In this document: positions 10,405 to 19,714 of the stretch, in pieces
Layout of the letters: every line of letters begins with the position of its first letter
Numbering within the stretch: the stretch's first letter is position 1
Source: Solanum dulcamara
Taxonomy: Eukaryota; Streptophyta; Magnoliopsida; Solanales; Solanaceae
NCBI RefSeq assembly: GCF_947179165.1
Contig: NC_077242.1
Span: forward strand, 33,601,097 to 33,665,096
Reading direction: 5' to 3'
DNA: 64,000 nucleotides
Notes under the pieces: model-generated
Database searches by the model: none
What the model was told of the DNA's origin: nothing
The model's input: the letters and a program-made list of their open reading frames with translations, nothing else
Translations under genes and position numbers: made by a program

Positions 10405-12002
10405 GCAACCTGTCTCCTGAGGAGTCATAACTATCAACGGGTAACATAGTACATAAGCCGACGAGGTTGTCATAGCATGTGTAAACGTCCCACTACATAT
10501 ACATATGTTCAAGCTGACAAGGCTTCCACTACACACAACATCTAAAAATATACATATACACGAAGGCCGACAAGGCTGCCACTACACACAATATCTCAAA
10601 ATATACATATACACGCAAGTCAGCAAGGCTTCCACTACGTACGAGAATGTCCCAAAATAAGTCATACTAACACAATCAAACAACATCCATATACAACTTA
10701 CATATATGTCTACAGACCACTTAAGAGTATTAACAGTAGCATATGATGGGACAGGAAGGATCGGGCCATACGTTCCTCGTCACATATGTATATAATGACT
10801 ACATGAGGAAAAGTAGAGAGTATGTAAAACTATCCCTTCTTTCTTTTGGTATGGCTTAGAATTATGTAAGGATAAATATGAGCTTTGGGGGTAATTCTAT
10901 TCACAAGTCTTGAGGGTGCTTCATGATTTTTGTTCGTAAAGATGCTCCAATAGTTAATGTTCTTGACTTTTATGAGTGTTTTTGTATCATCTTGATTCAT
11001 GCCTATGATTTCTAATGCTCTTTTGATATGATCAATAGTGATATTTGAGGGATGATTGATATGACTATCGTCTTGATTTTTAAATGACAATTCATCTTTA
11101 TTACTTCATTAAGTCTTTGACAACATTTTTAATTGCATATGGTTACTCACTACTCTACTCGTATATACTATAACCCTTCTTTCACCAAGTCCTAGGCCAG
11201 GTATGTAATCATGCATAGTTTACTATATTTTCCATCGAGTCCCACATCAAATGGCTGGTACGCTATATGAAGACATGATAATGCAATGACATGATCAACT
11301 TACCGAGTCCCTCACTAGAGGGTTAGGTGTATATATATATATGTGATGATGATATGATGTGATGTGATAAGGTCGTGATGGCGTCGGGCCCTATAATGGT
11401 CCTACAGTTATAATTCACCGAGTCCCTAAAAGGGATGGCTATATTGTATAATATGAGCATGCATGTTTTCACGATCCACAAGGTACAGGTACAATGTTTT
11501 CTTAAGTAACGTGTTTATCCCCCTGACTCTCTCTATTTCAGATATACTTCCAGTTATACTTGTATACTCAGTACATATGTTGTACTGACCCCCTTTCTCG
11601 GGGAGCTGCATTTCATGTCTGCTGGTATAGGTACACACTTTAGGGATTCGCCAGCGTAGGAGTCCCACTCAGTAATTAAGAAGCGCTCTATTGTGCCGGA
11701 ACCTAGATTTTGGCACCAACCCTTGATGTATATATTTATCTATTTACGAGTACGGCGGGGGCCCTGTCCCACCTTATGTTACTGTTCTTACTCTTAGAGG
11801 TCGGTGGATATGTATGTGGGTTGTATATGTATGTGTGTATAGTTGTTCCTATATGTTGTGATGGCCTCGTCGTCTTATATGTTATCATGCCTGTAGATAC
11901 ATTATAACTCAAATAGGGGTAAGGTTTACTTATAGTTAGCAGGGTTATATGTGAGTGTCCAGTTCGACCACCCATCATGGCCTACGGGGTTGGGTCGTGA
12001 CA
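10222..12002. mobile_element. Head-to-head LTR chimera (inverted LTR termini)
   Basis: The segment begins TGTCACGACCCAACCCCGTA (the LTR 3' end on the minus strand) and ends GGGTTGGGTCGTGACA (the same LTR end on the plus strand). Minus-orientation LTR sequence runs to ~10752. From ~10753 the LTR is in plus orientation, joined in mid-LTR. The plus part carries the TACTCAGTACATATGTTG and CGGCGGGGGCCCTG landmarks seen in the Z LTR. The two outer ends are therefore inverted repeats of each other. The flanks (ATATC left, ATAAA right) do not form a target duplication, which argues for rearrangement rather than one insertion. The right end abuts pararetrovirus sequence. Confidence 0.7.
10366..10401. 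repeat. (TA)n microsatellite
   Basis: A pure TA dinucleotide run of about 36 bp within the minus-orientation part of the LTR chimera. Confidence 0.95.
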
Positions 12003-12880
12003 ATAAATCTCTTAAACGAATTAGAATTCATAGATGAAATAGAATCTTTAATAAGATATAAAGAACTGATGAATAAAGAAACAAGTGCACATAGTGCTAG
12101 CCCTTTCCAAAGAACCAGCCCAGCCCCTACTATTGGGTATAGTACCAGAGATCTACCAAGAAAAGCTTGGCCTATACCAGCTATAGATATAAAAGAAAAT
12201 ATTAAGCCAGCAGATAGGAGAATGCCTCTAGAAGAACCCATTAGACTACAGAAAGGAGGAAATAAAGGAAAACTACTTAATATAGCTGCTCATGATCCAT
12301 AAATGTGGAATACAGTTATCGATATATGGAAAGGAATAATAGTAGCAGACTTCATAAAAACATATCCTAAAACAGATGTAGAGACAATGTACAAATATTT
12401 AGAAACTTTCTTAGGAGAATCATGTAAAGCAGTATGGGAAGCTTATAAACAGATCTATCCCCAAGAATTCCTGGAGTCTAATAGACTTAGGACCAAATCC
12501 ATATAATTTTGCTAATAAAATACATGTGGTGTTAACAGGTGAAGACCCAAATAGTGGACTAGTAGCTTTACAAAGTAATATTGTTATAAAATTAGAGCAA
12601 TTAAGTATTACAAATTGGATGCATATTAAAGACTTTCTTAAAGACTATTTTTATGATTGTACTATTAGCGTTAATACATTTGACGAAGAACTAGGTAACA
12701 AATTATTTCATAAATTACCTGAAGCTTTAGGCAGAGAAATAGAAGAAAGATAGTACAAAAGAGCAGGTGTAGAACAAAATCCTACAGTGTTATGGTCTAT
12801 AGGGCAAAAAATACAACATGTAATGGAAATACTACAAGAAAAATGTACTAATATACAAATACAGAAACAACTTAAATAAA
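12003..12880 (+). pseudogene. EPRV coat-protein region, broken
   Basis: Consecutive frame fragments (12003-12302, 12303-12506, 12526-12753 and on to ~12880) resemble a caulimovirid coat/gag domain. An acidic N-terminal part is followed by a helical region with WKGIIVADFIKTYP and WEAYKQIYPQEF, a FDEELGNKLFHKLPEALG block, and an IGQKIQHVMEIL-like end. At least three stops (12300, 12504, 12751) and a frame change separate them. The open frame that overlaps the left edge (from 11955) starts in LTR sequence and is chimeric. The protein would have formed the capsid and bound nucleic acid together with the basic stretch that follows. The assignment is by domain order and general character, without alignment. 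Confidence 0.65.
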
Positions 12881-13150
12881 ATGAAATGAATTTATGTAAA
12901 TCCATAATATATACAACCCAAAGCTATGGTAAATAACCACGTAAGCAGAAAAAATACAAAAGAAGATATTCGTATAATTAGAAGCCATACAAACGTAAAA
13001 AGTATTACCTAAAAAGATCTTCATCCAAAAAACCAAACTTAAATAAAGATAGACATGTTAGAAAATATAGAAATGATAGAAACTATAAAAATAAATTAGA
13101 ATGGTATACATGTGGCAGTATAGAATATTTAGCTAATACATGTCCTAAAA
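12880..13150 (+). pseudogene. EPRV basic region and CCHC zinc finger, degenerate
   Basis: A Lys/Arg/Tyr-rich stretch (~12935-13090) precedes a retroviral-type knuckle at 13102-13143, spaced as C-x2-C-x4-H-x4-C. Two ligands are lost: the first Cys position reads TGG (Trp) and the His position reads TAT (Tyr). The second and last Cys remain, in TCGS and NTCPK. Such a knuckle would not bind zinc normally. In the family it packages nucleic acid at the capsid C-terminus. Confidence 0.75.
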
Positions 13151-13164
13151 CAAACAATAGTAAA

Positions 13165-13392
13165 ATGAGAAACTCTCAACTAGTAGAAAAACTGCAAGAA
13201 ACTCTACTAAATGTAGATGAAGACATGTCAGACACAGAAAGTATATATTCTATAATAAGTATTGAAGTAGCAGATAAAACTCAATCCTCCTCCAACTCTG
13301 AAGAAGATAATCTTATAAATGAAATAGGATTAGAAAGAGGAATGTTAAATCTAGAAGACTTACAATTAAGCACAATGATGAATATAGGATAA
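13165..13392 (+). pseudogene. EPRV acidic linker
   Basis: An open frame of 75 codons, rich in Glu, Asp and Ser, lies between the CCHC knuckle and the second Cys-rich motif and ends in TAA at 13390. It resembles the acidic linkers of caulimovirid polyproteins. No catalytic motif is present. Confidence 0.5.
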
Positions 13393-13440
13393 GAATGTAG
13401 TCATAATTTTGAAAGACATAAAAGAATAGATAGTAATCAA

Positions 13441-13773
13441 TGTACCATATGTAAATGGTATCCCAGTAGAACAAACAGAGCCAAATGTCAAAAATATTAT
13501 ATGGAAGCAAGTATAACTTGCATAGAGGCTAAATTAGAAATAAAAATAAACAAGAAACAAGAACATATGCCAGTAAAAGACACGATTACTAATTTACAGT
13601 TACTAACTTTAGAAACAAGATTAAATGACTTCGAACAAAAACTAATTTCCATAGAAAGTGGAAAGCAGAAAATAGAGGATACACAAGGAACTATACATTT
13701 AGACAATATAGAAACTGAACTCATGAATGTAGAAAAAAATAGTACTAGCCTTATATGTAACGAAGACAAATAA
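13441..13773 (+). pseudogene. EPRV second Cys-rich motif and coiled-coil segment
   Basis: Positions 13441-13521 follow the spacing C-x2-C-x11-C-x2-C-x4-C-x2-C described for badnaviruses and the rice tungro bacilliform virus. Here the fourth and fifth Cys positions are replaced by Tyr and Ser. The rest of the frame (to 13773, stop TAA) is charged, with heptad-like Leu/Ile spacing suggesting a coiled coil. The spacing match is exact by codon count. Its presence may help place the virus within the family. Confidence 0.65.
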
Positions 13774-13775
13774 TT

Positions 13776-14330
13776 TGGAACAGTAAAAGTCCTAGCTAGA
13801 ATAAAGATTAAAGACAGAGAAATAGAAACTCTAGCACTAGTAGATACAGGATGTACAAGTTGCCTCATAAATAAAAAGATATTGCCAGCAAAGGTGTTAA
13901 AAATATTTAAAGAACCTATATCCGCAATACAAATGGATGGGACATATAATTTCTATAATTATTAAATAGAAAAGGTCCAAATAAGTTTTATTAATACATG
14001 TAACAAATTTTATAAACCTACATATAATATGTATAAAATACTGGCAAAAGACTTAGACATTAAAACAGATTTAGTAACAGGATTACATTTTCTTATACAA
14101 AATAATGGAAGTTGTTTGTTTTCCAGAGATGGAATAATGTTATTTAGAAATACAACTTATACTCCAGTACAAACTATATACCCTCCTACAAAAACAAGAT
14201 CTCAAATTAAAGTCATACAAACCCCTAAAAAAGTACAAAGCCATGTTATGAAGAATGTGGTGATAAGGAAGGAAGTTGTTCTTCACAAAACCTGTATGAA
14301 GAATATAACGATTATTTAGAACAATCATAT
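13776..14330 (+). pseudogene. EPRV aspartic protease region, broken
   Basis: The retropepsin-like active site is LALVDTGCTSCLINKK, with Asp-Thr-Gly at 13843-13851. A flap-like MDGTYNFYNY segment precedes a stop (TAA, ~13964). The downstream frame 14029-14319 (LVTGLHFLIQNNGSCLF) is the C-terminal half leading toward RT. In caulimovirids this protease cleaves the polyprotein. The catalytic triplet is intact but the domain is interrupted. Confidence 0.8.
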
Positions 14331-15500
14331 TTAGAAGATATAGAAAAAGATTACACACTAATAAATGTAGAAACTGAATTTTATAATTTTCAGAAAGGAA
14401 TAAATACAATAGGAACAATAAAAAATCCTAAAGACTTAGATAGCATAATAGCTATATTAGATGAAATGGAGATAATTGGTGAAAAACCTTTAATACATTG
14501 GGGATGTAATAAAATTATGTGTAAACTAGATATAATCAACCTAGAATATATTTTAAAAATAGCAGCTACAGAGGAAAATAATGAAGACACCGAAGAATTT
14601 AGTAAACAAATCAAAGAACTATAAAAATTAGAAGTGATAAGAAGATCAACTTCTAAACATAGATCTGTTGCATTTATGGTAAGAAACCATAGTGAGCAAG
14701 TAAAAGAAAAAGCTAGAATGGTGATAAATTACAAGAGACTAAATGATAATACTAGAATAGATGCTTATAAATTACCAGACAAAAAATGAACTAATAAAAA
14801 TGATACAAGGTAAAAAATTATTTAGTAAGTTTGATTATAAATCTGGATATTTGCAAATAAAAATGCACCCAATAAGTATAGAATGGACATCTTTCACTTG
14901 TCCAGAAGGACATTTTGAATGGTTAGCCATGCATTTTGGGTTAAAGACAGCACCGCCCATATTTCAAAGGAAAATAGATGATATGGTCAGAGACTATAAG
15001 AACTACAACTCCCATGCTTTCTGTTGGTCAACAACCAACTAACGATCGAAGAGACAGCAAAATAGGAACTTTCAATCAGGGCGCCAAAAAAGGAATAGAT
15101 AGGTGGTTCAGTATAGTTTTAAGTAAAAAAAGAGTTTTTTAATTATATACCATATTTTGATAATTGCGGATCCATTAGAAAAAACTTGGGGGTCGGCCTC
15201 CTGACTTCGTTCTTGAGAATGGTCGCCACTTCTACCAGTCTATGTAGATGATACTTTAGTATTTAGTAAAAATATACAAGAATATCTAGGACATTTACAA
15301 ACTATTTTTACACTATTTGTAAAATATAGGATAATCATTAGTAAAAAGAAAATGGAATTATGTAAAACACATATTAATTTCTTAGGAGTAATAATAGGAG
15401 AAGGTAAAATAAAGTTATAGCCACATATAGACAAAAACGTATTAGACATGCGACATAAATTAGAAAATACAAAAGATTTATAAAAATTCTTAGGCCTGGT
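14330..15500 (+). pseudogene. EPRV reverse transcriptase, interrupted by a ~207-bp insert
   Basis: The RT fingers and palm are recognisable in pieces: ARMVINYKRLND (~14715-14750), FSKFDYKSGYLQIKMHP (~14821-14870) and HFGLKTAPPIFQRKIDDM (~14932-14985). The catalytic YVDD lies at 15241-15252, followed by the GVIIGEGKIKL connection. Stops occur at ~14622, 14786, 15040 and 15418. Between DYKNY and the YVDD strand a foreign insert (15020-15226) adds a stop. The enzyme would have copied pregenomic RNA into DNA. Confidence 0.85.
15020..15226. other. Foreign insert within the EPRV RT
   Basis: Viral coding breaks after AAGAACTACAACT and resumes with CTTCTACCAGTCTATGTAGA. The ~207 bp between them have a base composition and texture unlike the virus (GGGCGCC, GGGGGTCGGCCTCCTGAC) and no viral homologue. 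Only ACT-type microhomology is shared at the two ends, and no clear target duplication is visible. The origin is unknown; filler DNA from break repair is one possibility. Confidence 0.6.
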
Positions 15501-15606
15501 AAACTATGCTCGAAATTTTATTCAAGACTTAGAAAAAATAGATGTACCTTTATATTCTAAAACATGAAGTAAAGGACAAAAACATTTCAATGCAGAAGAT
15601 ATAAAA

Positions 15607-16044
15607 TTGGTAAAACAAATAAAGGAAAAGGTTAAAAATATACCAGACTTAAAAATCCTCCTAGAATTTAACTATATCATAGTCCAAACTGATGGAAGTC
15701 AGTTAGGATGGGGAGGGGTTTTGAAAACTAGACCTAGTAAATATAGCCGTAAAAACAAAGAAAGAATATGTGCATATCAGAGTGGTAAATATAAAGAAAA
15801 GGGAAATATGAGTAGTATAGACGCCGAGGTACTAGCAATAATATATGGATTAAATAGCTTTAAACTATACATATTAAATAAACAAGAAGTATTAGTAGGA
15901 ACAGACTGTGAAGCCATAGTAAAATTTCATCAAACAATAATTAGTAAAGCTATAAGCAAAAGACAATGGTTAAATTTTATGGATGTTACATCTATATATA
16001 ATAATATAGTATTTGAATATGTAAAGAAAAAGATAATGATTTAG
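15607..16044 (+). pseudogene. EPRV RNase H domain
   Basis: This is the longest intact viral frame here (145 codons). The acidic catalytic residues are visible: Asp in QTDGSQLGWGG (15691), Glu in SIDAEVLAI (~15826) and Asp in GTDCEAIV (15904). A connection domain with LGLVNYARNFI precedes it (15490-15530) after a TAA at 15481. The frame ends in TAG (16042-16044). RNase H removes RNA template during reverse transcription. Its isolated preservation is probably chance. Confidence 0.85.
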
Positions 16045-16089
16045 CTGATCAGTTGAGTAGATTACAACTTAAAACTAATTAGGTTACCT

Positions 16090-16578
16090 ATGTTTCAGCA
16101 TTAAACCAACTGGCCAACAGCCAACAGACAAGGGCAAGGGTGTAGCCCAATCAGACTCATACGCTCATACATTGTTAGGTAAGACTAATTTTAGACCCCA
16201 AGGTACACTTGAGATGATGGAAATGATTTACTTTGGTAAATTCATCTTAATTTCTTATCCTCAATGTAACCTATCTTTTAGAATATTGCCAGATTGTAAT
16301 AAAGATAAAACACAAAAATATTTAGTAGATAATTTGTGGATAGCATATAATAAATAAGACACTAAACATTTTATTGCAGCAAACAATGTTTTATGTCAAT
16401 ATTTCTCAGACAAAAATAGAGATAATAAATTTAAATATTACATTGTTATACATGGTAAAACAAATGGAGTTTTTCAGACTTGGATTAAAGTAGTAAACTC
16501 AATAAATGGAGTAAAAAATCCACTTTTTAAAGGTTTTAATAATTTTACTGAAGCTTTAGAATATGTCAGAGGAATACT
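16090..16578 (+). pseudogene. EPRV viroplasmin-like protein, N-terminal part, unit 1
   Basis: It is homologous to 19169-19714 but broken, with a frame change near 16130-16170, a stop TAA at 16355 and an abrupt end at 16578 where LTR sequence begins. The GKTNGVFQTWIKVV...FNNFTEALEY segment has the pattern of the caulimovirus viroplasmin / RNase H1 N-terminal domain, a small fold that binds double-stranded RNA or RNA-DNA. In the family this protein is the translational transactivator and inclusion-body matrix. Confidence 0.7.
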
Positions 16579-16869
16579 GTGTGATCCTTGCTACTTATAC
16601 TCGACATGTACTCAAGTAGAATAATTATGTAAGACATCCAAACCTGTAGCTTAAGCAAGTAGGTCGATTACCACGACTCATTATTTGGCCTCCAACTCCT
16701 TTTAAATCCTTCCAAACCTATTTCCAACCATCACTACTCACATAGAACTAGTCGATGTAAAATATAGGGCATTACATCCTCCCCTCCTTCGAATTATTTG
16801 GTAACGTCATGGATAACATGGATCACATGGCAACTTTAGAGAAGCTAAAAAAATATTCTGATGTACAAA
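16579..16869 (-). mobile_element. LTR remnant (291 bp) inside EPRV unit 1
   Basis: The sequence matches the end of the X LTRs (22047-22345 and 50068-50357), including GTAGGTCGATTACCACGACTC, AGAACTAGTCGATG and GGTAACGTCATGGATAA. It lacks the terminal ~15 bp. The viral bases right after it are ACTAC (16870-16874), identical to the 5 bp that precede element X at 19710-19714. It therefore marks the same insertion site as X in the second viral unit. The rest of the LTR or element was deleted. Confidence 0.85.
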
Positions 16870-17640
16870 ACTACGACAACAACATTCAAAAAGACACAGA
16901 CAAAATTATTTTTTGTGATCGTGCTCCACCATGACCAAAGCCTTCAAAAGATTAAATACCAAAAATGAGGCTCTAGTTTAAGAAAATATGAGACTTCTGA
17001 AGCTGCTTGACACTTTCTAAGGTAAGTTTCTTTCCAAAACAAATAATACAGGTACTCAGACTGAAGACATGAGTTCTCCATCTTAATCAAAAATGGATGA
17101 GAAGGGTGTGCATTCCCCTCTGAATACTAAGAAATCTACTGTATCAGATCAAGGTACACCTAGTCCAGTTCAAACTATAGCCGGTAAAGACATATCAAAC
17201 CCGTTAATGGCTGACACTTTGCCGAAAAGTGAAGACGAGGGATCTTCTTCCTCACGAAGAAGATTACCTACAACTTTCAACAAAGACAATTCTAAGAAGA
17301 ATATGGCTATAAAAAAAGGAAAAAAAAATAAAATTGAATCCATAATTATGCAGAATTTAGAGCAGTTTTTTTAAGATCATGGACAAGATAAGCATATTAT
17401 TAGTAAAGACAGTCCAAATCTTGAAAATGAAGAAATAAATTCAGACGAAGATACCAACACCAGTCCAATAAAAACACCAAGCTCAGATGGAGACTTTGAA
17501 AATAATAATTATTAAGATGCCCAAGACCCATATGAAGATGAGGACTCAGGAATGAATTTTAACTCCATTGCCTTACATAATTTAGACACATAGTTCAATA
17601 CAAAGGCAATAGAGACAGGAAGATAGATATCTGCACCAAA
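16870..17640 (+). pseudogene. EPRV viroplasmin-like protein, C-terminal part, unit 1
   Basis: It aligns with 50374-51140. Recognisable items are a coiled-coil-like segment (NEALV*ENMRLLKLL) and a Ser/Pro-rich middle (open frame 17093-17374 with DQGTPSPVQTIAGKDI). A basic RRRLPTTF...KKGKKNK block and an acidic tail with a YxDAQDPYEDEDSG pattern follow. Stops appear at ~16980, 17019, 17086, 17372 and 17515, several at positions that read Gln in the unit-2 copy (C-to-T type changes). It is non-functional. Confidence 0.7.
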
Positions 17641-17689
17641 AGAAGATCATGAAGAAGACGTTTGTGGTTATTATACAAAGTAAGAAAGA

Positions 17690-18110
17690 GTGCCATGTGG
17701 GTATGCCCACTAATGTCTTGTAAAGAGTGTTGTCACTTTATCACTACCCTCCAAGGGAAAAACTATTGATAAGCATGCGTCTGTCTATATCAGTCAGTAA
17801 AGATTGAAGTTAATAATGCATGTGACGATGGGGCCCAATGAGCACCCAACGTGCATTATTACAGAAAATCTTATCAGTTTGTCAGCCATCAATAATTGAG
17901 CCACATAGCATGTGTTAAACCTTTCACTTACTTGTCCTCGAGTCTATATAAGAAAGAGTGGTGTGCATTAGGAAGAGTAGAGTTAAGAGAGTTGAGAGAG
18001 AATCCTTAAGCTAAAAATCACCACCATATTCCCCTTTCCTTCTTGTTTAAAAATCAAAACCTTTTGTCCTTGGCTTGTACTAAAGTGTGAAATAATAAAG
18101 TGTGTTGTGT
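17690..18110 (+). promoter_or_regulatory. EPRV 35S-like promoter and leader start, copy 1
   Basis: A TATA box, TCTATATAAGAAAG (TATA at 17945), lies in a setting very like caulimovirid full-length-transcript promoters. Upstream are TGACG (17823-17827), resembling an as-1 half site, and GGGGCCCAATGAGC. Downstream lies a purine-rich initiation region (GAGTTAAGAGAGTTGAGAGAG) and AATAAA (18094-18099), which in this family is a poly(A) signal within the terminal redundancy. A second copy is at 60770-61200. Activity is unknown. Confidence 0.75.
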
Positions 18111-18650
18111 AAAGTTTTTCTAGTCTATTTGCAAAGTTCTTTGGGGTTCTCAAAATGGAAACCTCTCTTTGTTAAATTATGTAAGTCTAATATCGTTTAT
18201 ACTCAATTTCACCAAAAAAAATATGATATTACTTTGATTTACTGCTTTATTTATGTAAATTGGTATATAGTTTTGATTTATTTACCCTTAGTACATGGTT
18301 AGCCTCTTAATGTCTTAATAACTACTATGGATTAACCTGTAGATTTCTAGGATTATTGGCCTTAAAAGTCTGATTAAATGAATAAAGGCCTAAGTTGTTG
18401 CCTTATGTATATCCAGGGTGTGGTTAAAGATGAAATTATTAAGATCCTAAGTTAAGAGGAAGAGATGAATGGGGTAAGATAAGATTAAAAAAAGAAGATA
18501 AAATCGAGGAAAATGGAGAGTATAAACCACTAGATAAACATGATAAAACTATATGAGAGAGGGAGTATTGAGTAGGATTTACAACATATTTGAAAAAACT
18601 TATCTGATAAAAGCCTTTACCACTATTTCCAAAAAATCTCTAAATTTTGT
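18111..18650 (+). other. EPRV leader region
   Basis: A ~540-bp AT-rich stretch lies between the putative poly(A) signal and the primer site, with only short frames (such as 18102-18302). Caulimovirid pregenomic leaders are long, structured and carry short upstream frames, so the position fits. I saw no individual hairpin that I could support. Confidence 0.5.
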
Positions 18651-18780
18651 TTTGGTATCAGAGAGAGAAGTTTCTGTGGACCCTAAATGCGAAGACCCTT
18701 TAAAAGTATTCAATCATTCAAAAAAACAAAAGGAAGTTAAAAAGCTTATACTGGAAATACAAACGGTTGAATCAGACTAA
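18553..18780 (+). pseudogene. EPRV first-ORF remnant after the primer site
   Basis: A 75-codon frame crosses the primer site and continues as a Lys/Glu-rich, coiled-coil-like peptide (KKQKEVKKLILEIQ) to TAA at 18778. Further coiled-coil-like pieces (DEIIDIISRLEYRF, ~18800-18840) follow in broken frames up to ~18990. This would be the start of the first viral protein. No function is assigned. Confidence 0.45.
18653..18664 (+). promoter_or_regulatory. EPRV minus-strand primer-binding site (tRNA-iMet)
   Basis: TGGTATCAGAGA matches the 3' end complement of plant initiator Met-tRNA (TGGTATCAGAGC) at 11 of 12 positions. In Caulimoviridae this site defines nucleotide 1 of the circular genome. Its position just after promoter and leader makes it the likely genome origin of this unit. 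Confidence 0.75.
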
Positions 18781-18989
18781 AGAAGATAACAGTAGATTAG
18801 ACGAGATAATTGATATAATATCTAGATTAGAATATAGATTTGTTAAACAACTTCAATAAAGAGAAGAACGATCAAAACATTTATGAAAAGACATCCTACA
18901 TACAGAGACATAAGATCTCGATGTTGGTTATTATATCGTGAATATAAGATAAAACAGACAGCTAAACGATTAAAAAAGTCTTTAGAAGA

Positions 18990-19160
18990 TTATCTAGTAA
19001 AATTTTACCAAACAATAAATAGTAAAGCTAGTAGAAAAAGATGATGATTAAATTTTATGGATGTTATATCTATATATAATAATATAGTCTTTGAATATTT
19101 AAAAGGAAAATATAATGATTTAGGTGATCGATTAAGTAGATTACAGCTTAAAACTAATTA
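18990..19160 (+). pseudogene. EPRV RNase H C-terminal fragment, unit 2
   Basis: AAATTTTACCAAACAATAAATAG... repeats the sequence at 15918-16075 (the end of RNase H) with a few changes and two adjacent stops (~19044). It is fused directly to first-ORF sequence, so everything from the coat protein to most of RNase H was deleted between unit 1 and unit 2, or was never present. Confidence 0.75.
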
Positions 19161-19168
19161 GATTATCT

Positions 19169-19714
19169 ATGTTTCAGCATGAAACCAACTGGCCAGCAGA
19201 CAAGGGCAAGGGTGTAAACCAATCAGACTCATACGCTCAGACATTGTTATGTAAGACTAATTTTAGACCCCAAGGTACACTTGAAATGATGAAAAGGATT
19301 TACTTTGATAAATTCAACTTAATTTCTTATCCTCAATGTAACCTATCTTTTAGAATATTGCCAGATTATAATATAGATAAAACACAGAAATATTTAGTAG
19401 ATAATTTGTGGATAGCATATAATAAACATGATACTAAATATTTTATTACAGCAAACAATGCTTTATGTCAATATTTCTCAGATAAAAATAGAGATAATAA
19501 ATTTAAATATTACGTTGTTATACATGGTAAAACAAATGGAGTTTTTCAGACTTGGATTGAAGTAGTAGACTCAATAAACGGAGTAAAAAGTCTTCTTTTT
19601 AAAGGTTTTAATAATTTCACTGAAGCTTTAGACTATGCCAGAGGAATACTTGGTCCAAACTACTACATTTCACCAGCCCTCAGACAAAGCCAAACCCAAA
19701 CACCTCAATACTAC
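19169..19714 (+). pseudogene. EPRV viroplasmin-like protein, N-terminal part, unit 2
   Basis: An open frame of ~182 viral codons is uninterrupted until element X cuts it. The N-terminal half (NFRPQGTLEMM...ISYPQCNLSFRILPDYN) is unassigned. Residues ~112-165 (KFKYYVVIHGKTNGVFQTW...FNNFTEALDYARGILG) have the viroplasmin / RNase H1 N-terminal pattern. The rest of the protein continues on the far side of X at 50374, with its own breaks further on. The last seven codons of the open frame (to 19735) are LTR-derived. Confidence 0.75.

Larger units (their letters stand above)
12003..16578 (+). mobile_element. Endogenous pararetrovirus (Caulimoviridae-like), unit 1 coding region
   Basis: A very AT-rich block with A-rich coding strand, unlike its LTR neighbours, carries in order remnants of a coat protein, CCHC finger, second Cys-rich motif, aspartic protease, RT, RNase H and a viroplasmin-like protein. 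This order and the DTGCT protease motif fit the family Caulimoviridae. The later viroplasmin/transactivator gene and the long 35S-like promoter fit a solendovirus-like virus (inference). Integrase is absent, as expected for this family. Numerous in-frame stops and a foreign insert in RT make the copy non-functional. The movement-protein region was not recognised. Confidence 0.85.

Noticed and set aside
11955..12302. 115-codon frame crossing from LTR into EPRV
   Set aside because: Its first 15 codons are LTR sequence; only the part from 12003 is viral, so it is a chimeric opening.
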